A stretch of 64,000 bases of DNA. Source: Siphonodentalium dalli. Its lineage: Eukaryota; Mollusca; Scaphopoda; Gadilida; Siphonodentaliidae. The notes beneath the pieces were generated by a model. The model saw only the letters and a list, made by a program, of their open reading frames with translations, had not been told where the DNA came from and made no database searches. A program made the position numbers and the translations under genes. The DNA lies in contig CP136062.1 in the NCBI GenBank assembly GCA_032622095.1, forward strand, positions 37,880,918 through 37,944,917. The letters run 5' to 3'. Below are positions 54,268 to 64,000 of this stretch, piece after piece. The number at the start of each line of letters is the position of its first letter. Position 1 is the first letter of the stretch.

Positions 54268-54464
54268 ATTTACCTTATTTCTTGAATAATTTCCAAATTT
54301 ACGATTTCAATCGTTACGTGAGACCCTGTCGGCTGTTCTCTGAATGTATGTGATTTGTCACAAAAGAAATTTATTTACCTTATTTCTTGAATAATTTCCA
54401 AATTTACGATTTCAATCGTTAGGTGAGACCCTGTCGGCTGTTCTCTGAATGTATGTGATTTGTC
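54268..54464. repeat. Tandem duplication, about 95-bp unit x 2
   Basis: AATTTATTTACCTTATTTCT at 54273 and 54368 each run to TGAATGTATGTGATTTGTC. They differ at GTTACGTGAG versus GTTAGGTGAG. Confidence 0.93.
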
Positions 54465-54857
54465 TCCAAATAGGCTAGCATCTCAGCATACTTATTTTAT
54501 ATGTTGAACCCATATGTTATAACAAGATGAAAGGCATGTATACGGTATGCATTTTGAAATCCAGTATTATTTCTGCAAGAACTCGTACAACGAATTTCGA
54601 ACAACACGCACTTAGGTTAAGCAAACATGTTTAATAACACGCACACCGGTTTTCAATATTAGAAAGGCGCATTGGTTTTAAAAAGAGAGTCGGCACTGGG
54701 CCTTTCACATAACTGCATAAAAAGACGTCCGTTAATTTTAGTGGACACATTTACTAAACAATCAGTAAATTGGTGTGTGAACGCATTGCGCGATGCCCAG
54801 AAATGCACAAATATATGTGACGAGATCAAGACTCCCATATAACAGCACAATCGTAAT

Positions 54858-55290
54858 ACCATGTTACTACAATGGTACTACCGTGGTACTATCATGGTAC
54901 TATACCGTGGTACTACCATTGTAGTGTCGTACTAACATGGTACGATAAGTTATATTTCCCATGGTCCTGCCATGATGCATTGGAACTCTACTAGGGTAGG
55001 GGCCTACTTATCATGATACTACAATGGCATTTTTGTACTACCATGTCAATATAGTACTACCACGGTATTCTACCATGGTACAGCCACGTTAAATTTATAT
55101 ATACCATGTACTATACCATGGCATTGTACTAAAGTACTCCACCATGCTTTTGGTTACAGTTGGTACTACCATGCATTGTAGTATGGTATACTACCCCGCA
55201 TGGTATTACCACGGCAAAGTGATAACTACCATTGTACTACCGTGGTACCATGGAAAGTACGTACTAGGGTAAACTACAATGTTACAGAAA
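54858..55290. repeat. Palindromic array of GGTACTACCATGGTACTA-like motifs
   Basis: Dozens of GGTACTA, CCATGGTA, TACCGTGG and inverse copies at irregular spacing over about 430 bp. The core (TACCATGGTA) is self-complementary, so almost any two units can pair. Confidence 0.88.
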
Positions 55291-55919
55291 ACTGTTGATG
55301 CCGTTTTAAAGTGTCTTTTGTCATATTAGACTAGATTGTTCTACAATATAATTAGACCAAGTATTCTCGGTCCACAACAGTTGCTCGGGATATTGACTCT
55401 AAATGAATCCATTTTGAACAAGCGAATGGAGCTAAATGCTTTGCATGGGTGTGAAACGCTTGCGTTATGCGCAAAGCTAACGGATAGTTCAACGCACTTA
55501 TGTGAAAGGTGTACGCAACATGCATAGCTTAAACGCATGTGTTAAACGCATGTACATGTACGTGAACGCAGCTTAATAAATAAGACAGGCGCCTCCGTTC
55601 CGCGCTGTATCCGCGCTATGGTATAAGAGTGCTAAGCTATATAAAGTGTGCATATACCTGCTTTTTGTCCATATATAATAGTGTGGTACCTAGTATAATC
55701 ACATTGAGCTTGTAACAATTTATACGATTCTATTCGTGGGTTTCATTCTACACATGTTTATGCTAAAGAAAGGATGCAGAATACTGCCTCAAAATATCAC
55801 AATTTGTATATGGTTGTTCATTTGGGGAAATAAAACTATGTGCTATATAACCACAATAGTCGGTTGATGGCATACTATAATGCATGCAATATGTTATAGA
55901 TGGGGTTTCAACTAACATG

Positions 55920-56203
55920 GGCCATTTATCCATCAAATTTCGTCAGGATTTACTTCGCAATATTCAGTACACATTGCCATATTTTATTTCTTTGATATGG
56001 ACTTTGTTTATTGATCTTGGTTTCGAAAAAATTGATTTAAAAAACCTCTATAAATTTCACATTTAGTATTTCTAACATATTTCACCATAAATTATACTCT
56101 TTAAAATGTTGCATTCATGGGTTCATTACTAATAAAAGTGAACATAAACCTTTATTGTGACTCCATCAAATTTGGGGAAAATTGGGTTAGCAAAGTCCTT
56201 CAG
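55920..56203 (+). mobile_element. Large foldback element, isolated right arm
   Basis: ATTCAGTACACATTGCCATA, TATAAATTTCACATTTAGTA and TTCATTACTAATAAAAGTGA follow the order of the right arm at 56935-57170. It lies head to tail with the next copy. Confidence 0.72.
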
Positions 56204-56204
56204 G

Positions 56205-57170
56205 GCTTTGTGGACTCAATTTTTCCAAAATTTCCTAAAAATGTTATAGAGTCCAAATAAAGGATTATGTTCATGTATTTTAGTAATAATAGTAACCATG
56301 CCCATTGATGCAACATTTTGAGAGTATACTTCATGGTGGATTATGTTAGAAATACAAAATGTGAACTTTATTGAGATTTAAAAAAATAACATTTACAGGC
56401 AATGGCCCAAGAAAAACAAAGTCCATATCTGAGAATCAAATATGGGAATATGTACAGACCACTGTGATGAATGATGTAATACACAAAAAAATAAAATTTC
56501 TTGAGTGTTTTTTGATAAAATTACTTTGAACCGGTTGTTGACAAATGATATATACTTGATTAAACATTGGCTATGTGGGTGGTAGCAGGCACTGGTTAAC
56601 AGCTGACCATTGTAACTGCTCTGGACTATGTTGACAATATAATGCTAATCCTCAACCAAACCCCTACCAGATCACCACACTAATTCTAGTAAGTAGGTCA
56701 CCACTCACTCGGGGTAATCACTCATGTGGAAGTTGAAACTGGTAAAAGCCATTCACACTAGACTGGACATCAGCCATGAAAGGTTGACCCATGAACTGCT
56801 GCCACTCAGTCAACCATATTATGAAGATAGTATATCATTTGTCAACAACCGGTTCAAAGTAATTTTATCAAAGAACACTCAAGAAATATAATATTGTTTT
56901 GTATTACATCATTCATCACAGTGGTCAGTACATACTCCCATATTTGATTCTTAGATATGGACTTTGTTTTTCTTGGACCATTGCCTGTAAATTTTATTTT
57001 TTCAAATCTCAATAAAGTTCACATTTTGTATTTTTAACATAATCCACCATGAAGTATACTCTCAAAATGTTTCATCAATGGGCATGGTTTCTATTATTAC
57101 TAATATACATGAACAGAATTCTTTATTTGGACTTTATTTGAAAAAATTGGGTCCACAAAGCCCTTAACAG
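56205..57170. mobile_element. Large foldback element, most complete copy (arms about 370 bp)
   Basis: GGGCTTTGTGGACTCAATTT at the left is the inverse of AAAATTGGGTCCACAAAGCCC at the right. Pairing is continuous through CATGCCCATTGATGCAAC, TTCATGGTGGATTATG and AAACAAAGTCCATATCT up to GGTTGTTGACAAATGATATA near the loop. No protein is encoded. Confidence 0.88.
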
Positions 57171-57556
57171 CCCATATTTACAAACAAATTTGATTAAACA
57201 CTGGAGATTTGACGATCATGCAATGGAACAATTATATACACACACAATGAACTCGGAAAATATTTGAATTATGGCACATTGCATGGGTATATATCATAAA
57301 AATTACACTTTCCGTCCGTCAATGTTAACGGTTGTTCGAGTTTTCAACCGTTGTTCGAGTTCGCGGATCTCAGTGTGATTATAATGGAACAAGTTCCAAG
57401 CGTACCCGCCAGATAAATACACAATGTTCCAGTCCATGTTATTTTCAATACCACATCAAGTCACACTCAGAAGTATGTGCAACTCTGTAACTTTTGCTCC
57501 TCAGATTTGCATGGAAATCCCCATTAAAAATTGATCACTTGACCTCCCTCTTGAGT

Positions 57557-58703
57557 AATCAAATATTTGTTACATATACCTGTGTCCTTACCCATACTTA
57601 CCGGTTAGAACTGTGGACGTAAACAGTATTACTCTGAACGCCATACCGGGTGTGTCACTGGTGGGTCGTCCGCGTTCGACTGGGTAAACGAAGAGACCGC
57701 GTCGTGTCAAAATGATGGTTCACCAATCACCGAGAATTTGAAATTCCACATGCGCTCGATCCTCCTTCTGATTGCGAGGCGGGGCGGGGCTAAATCGAGA
57801 TTATCCGTAATAGTTAGAGCACGCGAATAGTTCTTTACCAGATTAAATCGAGTCGAAGACAAGAGATTTATTCTGGTAAAGAACTATTCGCGTGCTGTGA
57901 CCGACTTAGAGCACAATTGATCCCACATAATGCAATCAAATGAAAATGTGCCATTGAACGTGTTTGACCACGACGCACAATCCGTGCGATGGCCGCGATT
58001 AGACATAATAGCCGGTTAGTTACGCCCAACAACGTGATTATAATGTTCCTATCGCCGTTGAATGTGAATGGATATGTCCGAGACAACGCGGACTGTTCCC
58101 TCTTTAAAGCGCCCATTGTTAGGCACACGCACCTCACAACAGACAAATCGCACTGGCGCTTCGAAGCAGCTTCAATTGCCAGAGGCCACAGGGGCACGAA
58201 CAGCGCTCTGCTTTCCCCCACCACACTGCCACAAGAAAACCATAGTCAGAAATGGTAACGCCCTCAAGATCATATTATTAGCCATAAATATAAATTATAA
58301 TATAAAATATATTGGTTACCTGAATGCACCGCCTCAGAATTCCGTTAAAACAACTAATCCTTCAAATTATTACAAAAAACTACGGCTTATTACTGCAGGT
58401 TTCTCAATCAACAAACCAGAAAGCTTCTAAATACGGATCAAAAATTGTGTTCCCGCCATAAAATCTTCAAGTGTGTATGGCCCAGCCATTATTCATACCT
58501 AAACATCGAACGCAATTAACGCGGCCATAATAGTTACATACTGCAACTATAAGACATCCAGCGAATACACACCCCACGAAAACCCGAAATGTGTTGTCCT
58601 GCGAGATATTCCATCGCCATAGCTCAATTTGACACGGCCAGGTTAGCCTTCCTACAATATCCTAAAACAATAAAGCTTCTCAAATCATCGGCATAGTCAA
58701 TAT
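57557..58703. other. Stretch with relatively high GC, one strong hairpin, no recognised gene
   Basis: 57640-58260 is GC-richer than its surroundings and has several open frames of up to 120 codons without recognisable domains. A promoter or first exon is possible but not shown. Confidence 0.35.
57818..57896. repeat. Perfect 25-bp hairpin
   Basis: AGCACGCGAATAGTTCTTTA.. (57818-57842) is matched by ..TAAAGAACTATTCGCGTGCT (57872-57896) across a 29-base loop. Confidence 0.95.
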
Positions 58704-59374
58704 AGAACTTTCACGAACTTGGACATCGACAATTTATAATCGCTCTACATAAGCATGGTGAGACCTATCATCGAACACTGTAACTCTGCATGGAGCCCAC
58801 ATCACAAATATCAAACCATTGTGTTAGAGAAATACAAAGAAAAGCAACGAAACTAGTTCGTCAAATCAAAATTATATGCTACCGAGACCGAATGATAAGA
58901 CTCAATCTGATGTTTTTAAATTATCGAAGATTTAGAGAGGATCTAATCGAGGTATATACACTGGTGAATGGTCATTACAATATCAATGCCTGTGACCTTT
59001 TAGAAAGACATTCATTAGGAAGAACAAGAGGACATCATAACAAGCTACAGATGCCAATTGTTAACAAGGCCATAGGAAAATATATCTTCACACAGAGGGT
59101 GGTATATAGCTGGAACTCTCTGCCAGACTTCGCTGTTGAGGCCCAAACACGCGACCAATTCAAAATATACATGGACTCATTCTTACAAGAATTAGTTAGT
59201 AATATGTTCAAGTTACGCACAAGTAAATATCGAATGACGATACATATATTTGTAAACAAACATTGCATGTTATGTTATTGGACGAAAAGTCGCAAGACTT
59301 GTTCCGTATTTTGATGATGATGACGATGATGATGATGATGACGATGATGATGATGATGATGATGACGATGATAT
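58704..59374 (+). pseudogene. Non-LTR retrotransposon reverse transcriptase, C-terminal relic with trinucleotide tail
   Basis: Frame one reads TFTNLDIDNL, a stop, then SLYISMVRPIIEHCNSAWSP. A -1 shift at about 58829-58833 moves to the frame with IQRKATKLVRQIK, LNLMFLNYRRFREDLIEVYT, TRGHHNKLQMP and FTQRVVYSWNSLPDFAVEAQ, ending TAG/TGA near 59314. These are the conserved thumb and C-terminal segments of CR1/L2/Jockey-group reverse transcriptases (LVRP..EYCN..W.P; RR.TK; RRRGDLIEV; R.VN.WN.LP). The catalytic YADD region is absent. The stop and frameshift make it a pseudogene. It is followed by an ATG/GAT repeat run (59314-59374), a usual 3' tail for such elements. Confidence 0.88.
59314..59374. 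repeat. (ATG)n microsatellite tail of the LINE relic
   Basis: Interrupted GATGATGATGACGATGAT array directly after the last reverse transcriptase codons. Confidence 0.92.
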
Positions 59375-59419
59375 GATTTATAGAACAAACCACTATTATG
59401 ATGACCGTTACGTTATTTG

Positions 59420-59795
59420 TTTAAAATACGTATCAATTGACATATACGCACCTGTTCCCTAATTAAAATCAACATATTTCGACCATTTTATGAGAACTCC
59501 AGGAATTCGGGGACCTCCGCAAATAGGGACCTACTGCAAATTGTCACACTGATCAGCACCAATTAACGAACCGTGACGGACTCAGCTGTATCCGATTAAC
59601 CTCTTTAAAATACGTATAAATTGAGATATATGCACCGTTCCCTCATTAAAATCAACATATTTCGACCATTTTAGGAATCTCCGCGAATTTGGGGACTTTC
59701 GCAAACAACTCCGCAAATAGGGGACCTACTGCAAACTGTCACGCCGATCAGCACCTAATTAACGAACCGGTGGCTGACTCGGCTGTCTCACACTA
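59420..59795. repeat. Tandem duplication, about 185-bp unit x 2
   Basis: AAATACGTAT at 59423 and 59608 each run through CAACATATTTCGACCATTTT and GACCTACTGCAAA to AATTAACGAACCG..CTCAGCTGT / CTCGGCTGT. The second copy has an extra CTTTCGCAAACAACT segment. Confidence 0.88.
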
Positions 59796-62399
59796 CACTC
59801 AGACAACATGTATCAATTGACATACGCATTTTACAAATTATATTTTTCATTACTTCTATTTGTAATTGGCACAGCTTATCATAAACCAAAATCAACGATA
59901 ATAAATAAACGAAATTGAAATTCCATCTACAGCTTTTACCGGGCTCGGGATCGCAGTACAACTTTAATGCGTCCAAAAATATCAGGAAAAACCCATTATC
60001 TATTTATAAAATGCCCAGCTGACCACAGCTTTCTAAAATTTGTAGAACAGTATACACCGGGGGCGTTAATTATACGCCGTTACTATTTGCGCACTTCTGA
60101 TATACTAAGCAGGCACATTTATAGGGACGGTGTATAAGGGGAGAGCGGGTAGGGTGCATGTCATCTGGTATAATAATTGAAGCTGCATTGAAACGACCGC
60201 GCGATTTGTTTGTTATAAGGGGCGCGTGTCGAACAATGGGATATCACTGAAGTTTGCCAGCCTTGGGATTAATATGCGGCAGTGACTTGGGAATTAGGGT
60301 GATTTACCAAACATACAATATATATACACCAACAGGGCGAACGGAAGGCGGTGGCATTAGTAACACATACATTGGTTGAATTATTTATTAACTACTATAG
60401 AATAATTACATTTATATGATTATTCCACAAAACTAATCCAGTTCCGAAAATATTCACAGGTACTCAGGACCACTAATCCAACGATGAAACTAAACGAATT
60501 AACATTTACTTTTAGAACCACTAAATAGTGATATATCCAATAATCCAACATAATAATCACTTCACTATATAGCGCTCCACATATCCGATATAACTAACAA
60601 CATAACTTGTATCTGGAGAATCTGGAGGAACCAATGGACTATTAGTAGTAATTTCGAAAAGTGTGCGTGTAAATGCGACACGTTTGTCACATACTAATGA
60701 TTTGCAGCCGCACCTTTGGTAAAAAGCAAGTTGGTTGTTGGTTTCATGTCCAAATTCCTTATTATCATGCTGGCAGACAGACTTCTTCGGAATTCATGAT
60801 CCACTTATACAATGTATATGATATAATAGTAAGACACAATCATGCGACTGTCACATTTGACTATCGAAACACATCTGCGAGTGTAGACTGGTCGATGAAC
60901 GGTTTGACCCTGTTTGACCTAGAAAAAGTTAGTTTGTATACCATATTGAAGAGGAATATATCCTCTATAACATATCCAAATTCCGCTAGCATTCGCTTTG
61001 AGCATTTATTTGTAATTCAAGATGGCGTCCAAGATGGCTGTCATTTCCGTTAAATTAGTTTGATGCAATCTTCCCATATATATACACATGTATACATTTT
61101 TGTAAAGCTAAGATATAACGCCACTTTTCTGTGCCACAATTGGAACTCCTCGTTAAAGATGGCAGCCGAAATGGCGGCCGGAAGTGATTTGTTACCTTTT
61201 TTACTAGTATCTTTAAGATAAGTTTCTGCTGTTTGGAACTGTGACTTAATATTTGAATTAAGCATGTTAACTGACCTTTGAAGAAATGGAAGATGCCATT
61301 CATGGGGCCCCAACCCAATCCGATCACTCAAAAATTAGATTTTACAGAACGCGGTTTAACATATCACAAAATATCACCATTGGGATTCTAGTTATATTTC
61401 ATCAAGAAATTGGAAGAACTGTGTCAACGTTAGTGATGCTTTCTATTTTTTATTGATCTTCTACCTCAATTGTACCAAAATTGTCGCTTTGGATCAAAAT
61501 GGCGACCAATATATAAAAAATGGCAAATATTGCCACAGCGTACCGTGCAACTGCTTACAAGTTGTGGTTGATTGACTATTCTGTCTTGTATATTTTGAAT
61601 ACTAACATTTCTGATGCATATTGGATTATTGTTTAATTGTTACTATCTTAACCACTGAAATAGCCAGAATTAATCGAACATTTATCTCACAAACTTGACA
61701 TCAAAATCGGCAAAAAATCACTGTTAAGGTTTGAACCATTTCTAAAAAGTAAAATGGAACTATCTGTGGTATCAAATGTATTTATTGTTTTTGATATGTG
61801 CTAACTGTGTTATACTGAGGTGATTTACACAATTTTGCTCAAGATGGCTTGCAAAATGGCAACCAAATTTGGTAAAATGTTGACTTGTCACATTTATTCC
61901 GAACATTATTCTCTGCTGTTCCGAAAAGGCAGCTTATTGTGACTCACTTGGTTATTAAACATGTTACTTTGTCAACTAAATGTTCCATTCGTGTTAACCC
62001 AGTACCGTAAGAGGCATGGACAGTTCGTTCTAAGGGATGCAGTGGATTTTGCCGAAAACTTTCTTGGGATTCTGTCCATGTTTGTTTTAATGACATATTA
62101 TGGACTTATTCGGGTGCATGAAACTGATAAGTCAGTATACAGGCGCTGTACCAACTGGTGGAATGTAGCATTCTAATAACATCATCGAAAATCGAGAGTC
62201 GCTACATTTAATTAATATATAAGAATGGTGGTGTGTCATGTCAATTTGGATACAATATTCTTAAAATATAACTACTTTTAGCATGAGTATTTCACATCAC
62301 TTTAACTGAAATGGGCAGAATGTTGAAACAGAACTGAGAGGGATCATAGTATGTGGCTACTCTGGCCCATTAGAATCAACATTGATCAACTTAATACCT
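59796..62399. other. Long stretch without a recognised gene
   Basis: One plus-strand frame of 126 codons (60673-61053) has no recognisable domain. Motifs AAGATGGCG/AAATGGCGGC cluster at 61018-61180, 61498-61510 and 61841-61870. A short frame at 61961-62176 has one hydrophobic stretch (FLGILSMFVLMTYYG) and ends TAA, but no family was recognised. Nothing is called. Confidence 0.4.
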
Positions 62400-62419
62400 T
62401 GTGTATGTCTTTTGACTGC

Positions 62420-62800
62420 ATGGTGATAGGTGATGTGAGTATGTATACGGGGAGTTATTGTATCCATGAATCATGTGAATAGTTATACAATGTGTGACTA
62501 TATAGTCATATATGGGGTGGTCACGTTGAGATGTATATGTATATAATGAGTAGCGTATGGTCATGTGTGAGGTGAACATGAAAACAGGGCGTGGCTGTCT
62601 GGCCATGGCAGTGGTGTATGTGTATAGCGATATTAGCTGCATTGTCCATCTTTGTGTTGTTTATGTATATATGGCGTGACTGTGTGGTCATGGGTGGGGT
62701 GTACATGCGTACATTGGGTGGTTGTATTGTGATGGGTGGGTGTATATGTATACATGCGTTGACTGTATGGCAATGGACAATGTGTATATGTGTACAAACT
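62420..62800. repeat. Degenerate tandem repeat, about 50 to 60-bp unit
   Basis: Repeated TGTGGTCATGGGTGGGGTGT / GTGTATATGTATACATG blocks, about six copies and poorly conserved. Confidence 0.7.
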
Positions 62801-62805
62801 TAACT

Positions 62806-63598
62806 TGTAACTTATTTTACCATTACAATTCACCTGGCTTACATGACCAGTTCGCCTAACACGTTCACGGCAATTCCGTTTAGAAGTTTATTTTAATCCA
62901 ACCTGTATCTTACGAAACGTGTGACAAAGAAGATTTATCAAATATGCTATTAACCAAAAGGCCGACGCGACCAACGCTATGCAAACAGTGTGAAAAATGG
63001 GATTAATTTGTCTCAGAGGAATATTATGTTGATGGAAGTGAATTAAGCGTACGGGTGGTCGCAGCTTGCCGTCACCACCAACTATTCTTTACAACTGCTA
63101 CTATACCTTGCGCCTTAATAAACGTGTTTTTCGCGCCGAGAAATCATGTGACTTTGACCGCTGGTGCATTTGCTTAGTATCACACGTTACACCTACGTGT
63201 GTGAGAACCTGACTAACCTATGGGGCACGACGAATGCGTTAAATCAATGGGTTTTAATGGGAGGCTTGAATGTTATATGTCGCTTTAAGAGCGTATAGCA
63301 TATAAATCGAATAAGTTGTGTCTGCATATGGATGAAATTGCGAGAAACAGCCGTTGCGAACTTCATAAACGGTACGCAATCCACGTGACCTCTAATGGAG
63401 AACCTTCGTTACAAGCTGCAAAACATAGTTCAGTCCCCTCGCTACGCTATGTCTGAACGCTGCCGGCATGTGCATTTTCTTAATTAAATCTAACATTTTT
63501 TTATTCAAGTGTTTTGTCAGTTACAATTCATTCTGGCTTGATCTAGATAATTTTCAAATGAACATGGACAGTTTCTGAGAATAATGCAGAATGAGTTG
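62806..63598 (+). repeat. Duplicated block, copy of 25443-26255
   Basis: Parallel with 25443-26255 from AACTTATTTTACCATTACAA to GCAGAATGAGTTGT, with scattered substitutions. Confidence 0.92.
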
Positions 63599-64000
63599 TC
63601 TCAGTAAATTAATATTGTTTGCCATGTATAACTAACAAAATATTCCAATATTGTTACTTTTTTCATGACAACTGTATCTAAATAGAATTCGAATAGATCA
63701 TATATGGATGGATCTGAGTCCCATATCACATAGCCTAATCAATATCGAAGTACACTAAATCAATGTAACATATGAATGAATTTGAGCCATGGATTAGTGC
63801 CCTATGAACGATATGAACGAACGAATATTGTATTGTAGTGACATGTGTGTATGGTGTTTAAAACATATCACATACAGGTGATAGTAATGTCAAGTAACAC
63901 AATAAGAACACACCCGGCCAATAAGAACACACCCGGTCAATAAGGACACACCCGGTCAACAAGGCCTATAAGTCTCACTTTAAACAACAAAATAAAGTAC
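63599..64000 (+). repeat. Duplicated block, copy of 10622-11031
   Basis: CTCAGTAAATTAATATTGTT through CAACAAAATAAAGTAC, almost identical to 10622-11031. It begins immediately after the previous block and runs off the window. Confidence 0.93.

Larger units (their letters stand above)
53812..57556. mobile_element. 3.7-kb inverted-repeat structure, possibly a TIR transposon with nested elements
   Basis: The left arm (about 53812-54120: GAGGGAGGTCAAGTGAACAA, GACTTGATATGGTATTGGAA, GGAGATCCGTGAACTCGATC) is inverted at the right (about 57310-57556: GAGTTCGCGGATCTCAGTG, AATACCACATCAAGTCACAC, ATCACTTGACCTCCCTC). Between them are tandem, palindromic and foldback repeats. No transposase frame was recognised. 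Confidence 0.72.

Noticed and set aside
57868-58430. Overlapping frames of 89 to 120 codons on both strands
   Set aside because: No domain or family recognised; the GC-richer composition lengthens chance frames.
60673-61053. 126-codon plus-strand frame
   Set aside because: No recognisable motif, low-complexity end in ATGGC motifs, no splice or start evidence; left as unannotated.
61961-62176. Frame with a hydrophobic stretch after a possible acceptor CCAG
   Set aside because: Pyrimidine tract is weak and no family could be recognised, so it was not called as an exon.

Overview
The window is animal nuclear DNA: AT-rich, intron-rich and very repeat-dense. It looks like an invertebrate, probably marine and perhaps a mollusc or another lophotrochozoan or deuterostome; the sequence alone does not settle the phylum. 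Evidence for this is a spliced vesicular monoamine transporter gene with GT-AG introns, a Golgi-type sulfotransferase exon, short Helentron/DINE-like elements of the kind common in molluscs and insects, a non-LTR retrotransposon relic and many MITEs. No bacterial features, CRISPR arrays or tRNA genes were recognised.

Layout. Positions 1-20822 (+ strand) hold the last seven coding exons of a VMAT-type (SLC18) transporter; the 5' exons lie upstream of the window. Its introns carry minisatellites (one amplified from an exon-intron junction), a 2.75-kb DINE-like element, foldback elements, TTAA-flanked piggyBac-like MITEs and a hAT-like MITE with an intact 8-bp target duplication. Positions 20823-31480 are intergenic and filled with TIR elements. 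Positions 31521-32453 (- strand) are the terminal coding exon of a carbohydrate sulfotransferase of the Sulfotransfer_2 type, convergent with the transporter. Positions 32454-64000 are repeats only, as far as I can see: a three-LTR miniature retrotransposon (34498-35337), two further DINE-like copies in tandem (about 35365-42380), a 2.34-kb TA-flanked element with another nested inside it, tandem and palindromic arrays, a 3.7-kb inverted-repeat structure, a broken reverse transcriptase 3' end, and at the right edge two blocks duplicated from 25.4 kb and 10.6 kb.

The two genes share no obvious pathway: one loads monoamines into secretory vesicles, the other modifies glycans in the Golgi. Most of the interest lies in the repeats: a hairpin module shared by unrelated transposon families, a 26-bp array that copies a 5' splice site about 17 times, and a tandem miniature LTR element.
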